NCBI GenBank assembly: GCA_018694455.1
Contig: JABHNP010000017.1
Location: 1-9,506, forward strand
Origin: Planctomycetaceae bacterium
GTDB lineage: Bacteria > Planctomycetota > Planctomycetia > Pirellulales > UBA1268
Direction of reading: 5' to 3'
DNA: 9,506 bases
Shown here piece after piece: positions 1 through 6,116 of this stretch. A model generated the notes under the pieces. It searched no databases and was not told the origin of the DNA. It saw only the letters and a program-made list of their open reading frames with translations. Made by a program: the position numbers and the translations under genes. How positions within the stretch are numbered: the stretch's first letter is position 1; each line of letters begins with the position of its first letter.

Positions 1-2
1 CA

Positions 3-134
3 GGGAATTGTTTGTCTGAGGGGTTGGAACAAAATTTACTAACAACAAAAGATTGGTCCTCTGTGAATATCTCGTGGGAGAACCCCTTGATGTATCGCAC
101 TGGTGTTCCTGATCCTCTTGAAGTGCACGGGTAG
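3..134 (+). CDS. C-terminal fragment of an upstream protein, unidentified
   Basis: One frame stays open from the left edge to a TAG at 132-134 and encodes 43 residues ending in LMYRTGVPDPLEVHG. The other two + frames stop by base 42 at the latest. The reading has an ordinary amino-acid mix and lies on the same strand as all following genes, so it is plausibly the tail of the preceding gene. I do not recognise the family, and 43 codons is short enough to stay open by chance. The next gene starts 130 bases after this stop, a larger gap than the others in the window, so a promoter could lie between them, but none is evident. Confidence 0.35.
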   Translation, partial: GNCLSEGLEQNLLTTKDWSSVNISWENPLMYRTGVPDPLEVHG

Positions 135-246
135 TCGGAAATCTGAAGTCAATCCAGTATTTATTGCTGCGAGACTTCCATGAAAAAGCAGACGTGCTGA
201 ATTTATATGGTGGTTGCAGCTGCAGATGAGCCTTATGTATGAGACA

Positions 247-253
247 AAGGAAG
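247..253 (+). promoter_or_regulatory. Possible ribosome binding site that supports the ATG at 265
   Basis: The purine-rich AAGGAAG lies 11 bases before the ATG at 265. It supports that start over the in-frame upstream TTG at 214 and the ATGs at 226 and 235, which would place 10 to 17 extra residues ahead of the twin-arginine signal. The spacing is somewhat long, so this is modest evidence alone. The position of the Tat signal is the stronger argument. Confidence 0.45.
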
Positions 254-264
254 CAAAAGTAATA

Positions 265-1587
265 ATGAATGCAAAACTTCCGCGTAGAAAAGTGCTGAAG
301 GCGTTCAGTGGCGTAGCAACAGGAGGTGTAGCCAGCTGTTTTACTTCTGCTGTGCGATCAGAGGAACGTCGCTTGCCGAATGATCGGCCGCGAGTGGGCG
401 TCGTTGGCAATGGAGGCATCGCTCGTTCGCATGCCAGAGGGCTGAAACCGCTTGCCGATATTGTGGCGATTGCCGATGTAGATAAACAGCATCTTGAGCA
501 ATACAACGCCGAACATGCTGGCGGGAAAGCTCAGCAGTTCACTGACTACCGTGATCTGATTGATACGAAAGGTGTTGACGCCATTTTTGTCTGTACGCCA
601 GACCATTGGCATGTGAAAATTGCGATCGACGCCATGCGAGCTGGCAAGGACGTCTACTGCGAAAAGCCTGCCACGCTGACAATTGACGAAGGTCGCACGC
701 TTGGCCGTGTCATCAAGGAAACGGGCCGCGTTTTGCAAGTGGGTACACAACAACGCAGCAGTAAAAAATTTCAAACTGCAGTGGCTCTGGCACATTCGCA
801 GCGTCTCGGCAAGATGAAACGTGTGACTGTAGCCATTGGCTCTGGTCCCAAAGGCCCCGCGTTCGACACGTCCAGTCCGCCATCGAACCTGAACTGGAAT
901 ATGTGGCAGGGCCAGACGCCCGGTGTCGACTATATTGCACAACGTTGTCATGGGAACTTTCGCTGGTGGTATGAATACTCCGGTGGCAAAATGACGGACT
1001 GGGGCGCCCATCATGTCGACATTGCCCAGTGGGCTATCGCACCGGATCTGCATGGACCTGAGTCAATCGAATTGGTTCACGCTGAGCACCCGGTGGCGTT
1101 TGAAAATGGGGTGCCAACGGTCAGCAATACCTACAACACGGCAACATCGTTCAAAGTGCGATGTGTCTTTTCGGGTGGTGTTGAGATGTTCATCGTCAAC
1201 GATGCCAACGATCTCGGTTTTGATAACGGCATCATGTTCGAAAGTGACGGGGGGCGTTACTTTGTGAATCGGGGCAAGTTGACCGGTAGCCCTATTGAAG
1301 ACCTTGCTAAGAATCCGCTGCCGGAAGACCTGTTTACCAAATTGCGAAAAGGCCAAGGCAAGCTAAGTCATCGTGAAAACTTTTTCGCTTGTTGCGATTC
1401 ACGCGCTACTCCGATTTCTGATGCCGAAAGCCATTGTAGACATCTCAATACGTGTCATCTGTCGAACATCGCCGTTCGTCTGGGACGATCACTTAAGTGG
1501 GACGCTACCAAGCAGCAGGTCGTTGGTGACGAACAAGCCAATGCGTTTCAGAAACGCGTGCAGCGAAAGGGGTTCGAAGTTGTTTAA
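265..1587 (+). CDS. Gfo/Idh/MocA family oxidoreductase with Tat signal
   Basis: This is a predicted NAD(P)-binding sugar oxidoreductase of 440 residues, exported folded through the Tat pathway. Seen: the N-terminus carries PRRKVLKAFSG (residues 6-16), a twin-arginine signal followed by a hydrophobic stretch. A Rossmann fold opens with GVVGNGGIA at 45-53. The family's EKP motif is at 133-135, VGTQQRS at 159-165, and the C-terminal domain signature KMTDWGAHHVDIAQW at 242-256. I chose the ATG at 265 because it puts the RR motif seven residues in. Length is normal and the gene looks intact. Known: these proteins are greatly expanded in Planctomycetes, and some relatives (GH109) are NAD-dependent glycosidases rather than dehydrogenases. 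The substrate cannot be read from sequence. Placement beside a GH105 enzyme and sulfatases suggests action on sugars released from a sulfated polysaccharide (inference). Confidence 0.92.
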   Translation: MNAKLPRRKVLKAFSGVATGGVASCFTSAVRSEERRLPNDRPRVGVVGNGGIARSHARGLKPLADIVAIADVDKQHLEQYNAEHAGGKAQQFTDYRDLIDTKGVDAIFVCTPDHWHVKIAIDAMRAGKDVYCEKPATLTIDEGRTLGRVIKETGRVLQVGTQQRSSKKFQTAVALAHSQRLGKMKRVTVAIGSGPKGPAFDTSSPPSNLNWNMWQGQTPGVDYIAQRCHGNFRWWYEYSGGKMTDWGAHHVDIAQWAIAPDLHGPESIELVHAEHPVAFENGVPTVSNTYNTATSFKVRCVFSGGVEMFIVNDANDLGFDNGIMFESDGGRYFVNRGKLTGSPIEDLAKNPLPEDLFTKLRKGQGKLSHRENFFACCDSRATPISDAESHCRHLNTCHLSNIAVRLGRSLKWDATKQQVVGDEQANAFQKRVQRKGFEVV

Positions 1588-1604
1588 AACGACACTCGAA
1601 ACGC

Positions 1605-1608
1605 AGGA
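1605..1608 (+). promoter_or_regulatory. Ribosome binding site of the GH105 gene
   Basis: AGGA lies 8 bases before the ATG at 1617, good Shine-Dalgarno spacing. It sits in the 29-base gap after the Gfo/Idh/MocA gene, which suggests the two genes are co-transcribed and separately initiated. The later genes have no comparably clear site. Confidence 0.5.
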
Positions 1609-1616
1609 CATTTTTC

Positions 1617-1710
1617 ATGAAACATCACATTGCATTAACCATTGTTCTCAACGTTCTACTGGCCTGTCAAAACTGCCTGGCTTCAGAGGTTCAGCACCAC
1701 AAGGTCCACG
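1617..1710 (+). repeat. Signal-peptide DNA repeat, copy 1
   Basis: The first 94 bases of the GH105 gene match the first 94 bases of the next gene (2837-2930) at 79 of 94 positions (about 84%) without gaps. Similarity starts at the ATG and ends a few codons after the predicted signal peptidase site. The two mature proteins are unrelated. See copy 2. Confidence 0.9.
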
Positions 1711-2825
1711 CGGAACCTCTGTCCAGAATTGCGGATGACGTTGTTAGACAGACAGTTTTCGATCTACCTGCCACCAAGACCGATGCCCAGCCGACTCGCT
1801 ACAACTTATGGATGTATCAGAATTTCATGCTTCTGGAGGGAATGGATGCATTGGGTGAGGTGACGGGTAACGAGGAATACAAGAGATATGCGAGCTGGAA
1901 CATCGACTTCTTCGCTGCCTGGCAGTCTGAATTTGGTGACACGATGGCAGTGGGTCCTCAAAGGTATTCCAGGCCACGTGAAATGTGGCATTGCGGAATG
2001 ATCGCGGCATTTGCTGAGCGGCAACGGATCCAGCCAAACCCGGAGTTTGTGAAAGGAATGGCGACGTTTGATGCCCTACTCGAAAAGGCACCGGCTTTTA
2101 AAGATGGTGTGCTCGTTCGAAAGAAGTCGGGAAACCGTGGGTTAGGACTTCAGATCGATGACCTTTACATGATCACTCCGTACTGGTGCCGGAAAGCGGA
2201 ACTGCTGAAGGATCCCAAGTGGTTGGATCGAGCCATCGAGGAGTCCCTAGACTACTTCGATTATCTATGGGACAAAGACGACAAACTGATGCATTGCCTG
2301 TGGCTTGAAGAAAACAAGGCACCCTACGGCCTGTATTGGGGGCGGGGAAATGGCTGGTACATCATGGCCGTTACTGATCTGCTCACCTTCATCCCTCAAG
2401 ACCACCCGAAACGGAATGAAGTGCTGGAGGACTATCGCACCTTTATAAATGGGATCATTCGCAGACAGGGCAAGCGTGGTCTTTGGCATCAAATTCTCGA
2501 TCGCCCCGACGTTTACCCTGAGGCCTCATGCTCGGGCATGTTCACCTACTGCATTCTGAAAGGAGTCAATGAAGGGTGGCTGGATTCGAGTTTCCACGAA
2601 GCCGGAACGAAGGGCTGGCGAGGGCTCTTAACCTTAGTAAATGATGAAGGTGAGATTACCAGAGTCTGCCCAGGCTCCGATATAAGTGAAGACCCAAATT
2701 ACTACTTGAAAACCAAGGCTCCGAAATCACACGATCAGCACGGCATCGGTCCGTTTCTGCTTGCTAACGCAGCATATTTACAAGCAAACAAGACGCTGAA
2801 AGCGTTGGATAAATCCGCGCCTTAG
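1617..2825 (+). CDS. GH105-family unsaturated uronyl (rhamnogalacturonyl/glucuronyl) hydrolase
   Basis: This is a predicted exported glycoside hydrolase of 402 residues that cleaves the 4,5-unsaturated uronic acid left at the non-reducing end by polysaccharide lyases. Seen: signal peptide at about 1-23, then an alpha-helical barrel with family hallmarks. These are QIDDLYMITPYW at 179-190, whose paired Asp 181-182 match the region of the catalytic Asp of the YteR type; WGRGNGW at 241-247; LWHQILDRPDVYPEASCSGMF across 289-309; and HDQHGIGPFLLA at 372-383. Length is normal and the gene appears complete. The N-terminus reads LNVLLAC with Cys17, a loose lipobox, so it may be a lipoprotein; this is uncertain. 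Known: GH105 acts downstream of rhamnogalacturonan, ulvan and related lyases. With sulfatases around it, a sulfated uronate glycan is the likeliest target (inference). GH88 is a related alternative, but the WGRGNGW and WHQ motifs favour GH105. Confidence 0.92.
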   Translation: MKHHIALTIVLNVLLACQNCLASEVQHHKVHAEPLSRIADDVVRQTVFDLPATKTDAQPTRYNLWMYQNFMLLEGMDALGEVTGNEEYKRYASWNIDFFAAWQSEFGDTMAVGPQRYSRPREMWHCGMIAAFAERQRIQPNPEFVKGMATFDALLEKAPAFKDGVLVRKKSGNRGLGLQIDDLYMITPYWCRKAELLKDPKWLDRAIEESLDYFDYLWDKDDKLMHCLWLEENKAPYGLYWGRGNGWYIMAVTDLLTFIPQDHPKRNEVLEDYRTFINGIIRRQGKRGLWHQILDRPDVYPEASCSGMFTYCILKGVNEGWLDSSFHEAGTKGWRGLLTLVNDEGEITRVCPGSDISEDPNYYLKTKAPKSHDQHGIGPFLLANAAYLQANKTLKALDKSAP

Positions 2826-2836
2826 AAAGACACACC

Positions 2837-2930
2837 ATGAAACGTCACGTTGCATCAATCATTGTTCTCAACGCTCTACTGGTCTGGCAAAACTGTCTGG
2901 CTGCAGAGGTTTCACATCACAAGGTAGACG
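2837..2930 (+). repeat. Signal-peptide DNA repeat, copy 2
   Basis: This is the partner of 1617-1710, with 15 mismatches over 94 ungapped bases. Both copies encode MK.H.A..IVLN.LL..QNCLA.EV.HHKV. The copy boundaries coincide with the exported leader, and only the first few mature residues are shared. The 11-base gap before this ATG does not resemble the sequence before copy 1, so the similarity begins at the start codon. Confidence 0.9.
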
Positions 2931-5900
2931 TCTGTGTGTATGGCGGCACAGCGAGTGGCGTGATGGCAGCATTGGCCGCTGACAAAGATGGGGCGAATGT
3001 CATTCTTGTCGAACCAAGTCGCTGGCTTGGTGGCATGACTGGTGGAGGTATCAACCATCTAGACTGGGGCAAAGGTAACACGGTCGGCGGCTCGACCTAT
3101 AAAATTTTGATGGAGGGAGTCAAGGAGCAACCAAGAGCTCATGGCGGACATGCCGTACAAGGTGTCGGTAACAAAGAGTATCGTGAGCGATTCAAGAAAG
3201 CTGTTGAGGATCGCGGCATTACGGTGATCTACAACCATCGCATCGATGAAGTCCATGTAGGCGATAGAACAATCGATTCACCGACACGCAAAGAGCCGAT
3301 TGCGATGAACGAGTCTGTCGCTGTGACCAACCAGTCCAATTCAATCCGGTCCATCACGCTCGACTACGCCCCGGTCGATGAAACAGGCTGTCCCATTCCT
3401 GAGCCGGAGAAGCGGAATGCAATCACGGTCTCTGCGAAAGTGTTCATTGATTGTTCGTACGAGGGTGATGTGCTCGGGATGAGCGGCGTCAGCTACACCT
3501 GGGGCCGTGAGTCACGCGAGCACTACGATGAATCACTTGCCGGAGTGCGTCCGAGCCTTTGGGTTCATGACATCGACCCCTACATAGAACCCGGGAATTC
3601 TGAAAGTGGATTGGTCCCATTCGTGCAAGATCGGAAGGTCGGTCCTTTGGGTAGTGCTGACTCGTTGTCGATGGGCTACTGTTTTCGCCACGAGTTCGAT
3701 ATGAGCGGGAAGGGCATACCTATTCCTGAGCCAACGAATTATGATCCAGCCGAATTTGAAGTGTATCGCCGAGCCATTCGCGGTGGCGTCGATATTTTTT
3801 CAAATCGACATATGAGAACGACACTTAACACGTTCACGGTGCATAAGAAGGCACCGTTTGTTGGTGGTGCCCAATCGAATCGCAATCTGATGGGGTCAAC
3901 TGTTTACGGGTGCAATGAGAGCTACCCGAACGGTGATTGGGAAACACGGTCGAAGATCTGGAAGTTTCACCAAGATTTTTTGGTCAACTCGATCCATTTT
4001 GCAAAAACTGATCCCGTGGCTCCTAAACGTATGAAGGAGCGTGCGGTAAAAACCTCCTTCAGGAAGGGTGTGTTCGATGAGACCGGCGGTTGGCCAAATC
4101 AGTTGTATGTCCGCCAGGCCCGTCGAATGGTTTCATCGTACGTTGTGACCCAGAAAGACCTCGAGGGTAAGACTGACCCACCTCATACGGTTGGCCTTGC
4201 AGCCTATGGGGTTGATGATTGGCCGTACGCTGTGGTCGTAGAGGATGGCAAAGTCGCTCTGCAAGGCGGCGCTTTTTCCATCGTCTATCTAGATAATGGA
4301 AAGTACAACGGCAGCTACAAGATTCCGTACGAGGCCATCGTGCCGCGCAAGGGCGAGTGCGACAATCTGGTCGTGCCCGTCTGCGTTTCAGCTAGTCACA
4401 TCGCCTTTACGTCGCTTCGTATGGAACCTGTCTGGATGGTCCTCGGTGAATCAGCAGGCGTGGCCGCCGCCATCGCGGTCAATGATGATATTCCTGTGCA
4501 GGACGTTCCCTACGATACGCTCCGGCACAAGCTTGATGAGTTGGAGCAGAAACTCGAACGAGTTCAGGGACCGATCAACGATAACCAAAAGTCTGATCAG
4601 TCAATCCGCTGGCAGTCGCAGAAGGAATGGGACAGTCAGAAGAAAGGCTGGGAGTGGCTCTTTCCTCATATCGATACAAATGCTGACGGCACGATCTCAG
4701 CCGAAGAGTATCGCGGCTTCCAGAAATTCAAGACAGGGCATGAGGACTGGGAAAAAACACTTTGGGGAAAGAAGAAACAGGTTTCAACCGGTCGTTTGGA
4801 TCGCGACACTCCGAACATTGTCTTGATTTTTGCTGATGACCTCGGGATCGAAGCGCTCAACACATTTGGCGGCCATGGAGTCCGGACACCACATCTCGAC
4901 AAGCTGGCGAGTAACGGAATGGTGTTTACCCATTGTTTTGCCAACCCGGCGTGCTCTCCTTCGAGAGCCGAGATCATGACGGGCACCTATCCAAGGTTTA
5001 CCGGCATCAAACATGTTCTGGCGAAGTGGAGCGATGACACCTACCTGGATCCAGAGAAGTTCAACAGTTTTGCCAATCAACTGAAAAAAGTGGGATACGC
5101 AACTGCGATTGCCGGAAAGTGGAATGTCTCGTGGCTTGAAAGGAACAATACGGTACGCGATTTCGGCTTTGATGAGTCGTGCCTCTGGCAGATGTATGAC
5201 CAGGACGGTGTCAAACGATCGCGATACTACGAGCCACATTTTCGTATCAACGGCAAAGTCGAAGAAGAAGCGATCGCCGACCAATTCGGCCCGGACGTTC
5301 TGGCAGATTTTTTGATCGACTTTATGAAACGTAAAAAAAACGAGCCCTTCCTCGTCTATTACCCAGCGTTATTGGTTCATACGCCCTATGTCAGGGTTTC
5401 TGGCGGCGAGGCGACCAGTCGTCTTCCTGATTCAGAGCAGAAAAACGGCCCTGAGTGTTTTCCTGAAATGGTTGAGTACCTCGACAAGAATGTTGGGCGA
5501 CTGGTGAACGCTGTCGATGACCTTGGTATCAGCAACAACACGATCATTCTCTTTTGCGCAGATAATGGCACGCATGGCCCAGTGACTTCTATCTGGGGAG
5601 AGAACCGCACCAGAATCAAGGGCGGCAAGATGACGATGACTGATCGAGGTTCACGAGTTCCCCTAATTGTCAGATGGCCGGGGACTGTTGAGTCAGGAAC
5701 ACAGTGTGATGATCTGGTCGAGCTGGCAGATTTTCTTCCAACATTTCTGGAAATTGCTTCGGCTCCACAACCAATGCAGCGCATTCACGGACAAAGCTTT
5801 TTGCCGCAACTTAGAGGAGAAGATGCGCATTCAAGAGAATGGGTTCACATCGAGTATAAGAATGAACGACACATCAGAACTAAAGACTGGATCTATACCG

Positions 5901-6025
5901 ACAAGGGAACGTTGACCAAAGTCAACGAGTTCGGTCAGCCGGAGAATGACCCGGAAGAACAAAATGATCAGTCGGCAGTCCGTGATGAAATGAGAAAGAT
6001 ATTTGCTTCAATCGATGGAGTGTAA
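2837..6025 (+). CDS. Fusion: exported FAD-dependent oxidoreductase + EF-hand + sulfatase
   Basis: This is one uninterrupted 1062-residue frame. Residues 1-23 are a Sec-type signal peptide. About 30-576 form an FAD-dependent oxidoreductase (FAD_oxidored, PF12831 type): GGTASG at 36-41, Glu59 ending the second strand, GGMTGGG at 65-71, and late motifs ASHIAFTSLRMEP and GESAGVAAA that close the FAD site. A charged linker follows. A canonical EF-hand loop, DTNADGTISAEE, occupies 613-624. From 657 there is an S1-type sulfatase: Asp667-Asp668 metal ligands, formylglycine motif CSPSR at 706-710, Lys761, His848, Asp909-Asn910 and Lys931. The usual GKWH reads GKWN (Asn763), so one conserved active-site His is absent. 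The sulfatase has no signal peptide of its own and depends on the N-terminal leader. The gene follows GH105 by 11 bases. Inference: sulfate-ester removal is coupled to oxidation of a sugar, both outside the cytoplasm. The oxidoreductase substrate is unknown. Confidence 0.9.
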   Translation: MKRHVASIIVLNALLVWQNCLAAEVSHHKVDVCVYGGTASGVMAALAADKDGANVILVEPSRWLGGMTGGGINHLDWGKGNTVGGSTYKILMEGVKEQPRAHGGHAVQGVGNKEYRERFKKAVEDRGITVIYNHRIDEVHVGDRTIDSPTRKEPIAMNESVAVTNQSNSIRSITLDYAPVDETGCPIPEPEKRNAITVSAKVFIDCSYEGDVLGMSGVSYTWGRESREHYDESLAGVRPSLWVHDIDPYIEPGNSESGLVPFVQDRKVGPLGSADSLSMGYCFRHEFDMSGKGIPIPEPTNYDPAEFEVYRRAIRGGVDIFSNRHMRTTLNTFTVHKKAPFVGGAQSNRNLMGSTVYGCNESYPNGDWETRSKIWKFHQDFLVNSIHFAKTDPVAPKRMKERAVKTSFRKGVFDETGGWPNQLYVRQARRMVSSYVVTQKDLEGKTDPPHTVGLAAYGVDDWPYAVVVEDGKVALQGGAFSIVYLDNGKYNGSYKIPYEAIVPRKGECDNLVVPVCVSASHIAFTSLRMEPVWMVLGESAGVAAAIAVNDDIPVQDVPYDTLRHKLDELEQKLERVQGPINDNQKSDQSIRWQSQKEWDSQKKGWEWLFPHIDTNADGTISAEEYRGFQKFKTGHEDWEKTLWGKKKQVSTGRLDRDTPNIVLIFADDLGIEALNTFGGHGVRTPHLDKLASNGMVFTHCFANPACSPSRAEIMTGTYPRFTGIKHVLAKWSDDTYLDPEKFNSFANQLKKVGYATAIAGKWNVSWLERNNTVRDFGFDESCLWQMYDQDGVKRSRYYEPHFRINGKVEEEAIADQFGPDVLADFLIDFMKRKKNEPFLVYYPALLVHTPYVRVSGGEATSRLPDSEQKNGPECFPEMVEYLDKNVGRLVNAVDDLGISNNTIILFCADNGTHGPVTSIWGENRTRIKGGKMTMTDRGSRVPLIVRWPGTVESGTQCDDLVELADFLPTFLEIASAPQPMQRIHGQSFLPQLRGEDAHSREWVHIEYKNERHIRTKDWIYTDKGTLTKVNEFGQPENDPEEQNDQSAVRDEMRKIFASIDGV
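4673..4708 (+). other. EF-hand calcium-binding loop joining the two enzyme domains
   Basis: Residues 613-624 of the fusion protein read DTNADGTISAEE. This fits the 12-residue EF-hand loop: Asp at positions 1 and 5, Asn at 3, Gly at 6, Ile at 8 and Glu at 12. It is flanked by Trp- and Lys-rich helices (WEWLFPHI before, EYRGFQKFKTGHEDWEK after). Known: single EF-hand modules occur in exported planctomycete enzymes. Here one sits between the oxidoreductase and the sulfatase, where calcium could stiffen the hinge (inference). Confidence 0.88.
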
Positions 6026-6116
6026 TGATGCGCCGCCGCGTGACATTTCTATGTTGCCCACCTTGGACATGGTGCTGTTCAAGCCCGCCCACAAGCATGA
6101 TGAATACGATAAAATA

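Noticed and set aside
145..178. Inverted repeat GAAGTC / GACTTC with a 22-base loop
   Set aside because: The stem is only 6 bp with a long loop and no following T run, so it is neither a convincing terminator nor a riboswitch element.
180..200. Six-codon ORF (MKKQTC) upstream of the first full gene, as a possible leader peptide
   Set aside because: It has no ribosome binding site or attenuator-like hairpins; short ORFs of this size occur by chance.
215..224. Perfect 10-bp palindrome TGCAGCTGCA upstream of the first full gene
   Set aside because: A possible operator, but it is a single site with no repeat elsewhere that I could find and no regulator gene nearby; chance is adequate.
214..264. 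Start of the Gfo/Idh/MocA gene at the TTG at 214 or ATGs at 226/235
   Set aside because: The twin-arginine signal fits a start at 265, and AAGGAAG precedes that ATG; the extra residues look non-coding.
135..264. Promoter in the gap before the Gfo/Idh/MocA gene
   Set aside because: TTGCTG at 164 and the AT-rich TTTATAT near 202 are too far apart for a sigma-70 pair, and planctomycete promoters are poorly defined by sequence.
358..1053. 231-codon open frame on the - strand
   Set aside because: It lies wholly opposite the Gfo/Idh/MocA gene, has no recognisable domain, and reflects the codon pattern of the real gene.
4296..4826. 176-codon + strand frame inside the fusion gene, across the domain junction
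   Set aside because: I considered it as a sign of a frameshift. The main frame carries conserved residues of all three domains straight through; this frame is Ser/Arg-rich without motifs.
6003..6116. In-frame 38-residue N-terminal extension of the sulfatase/SGNH protein starting at the ATG at 6003
   Set aside because: It overlaps the end of the previous gene, has no signal-peptide character, and would bury the clear signal peptide that begins at 6117.
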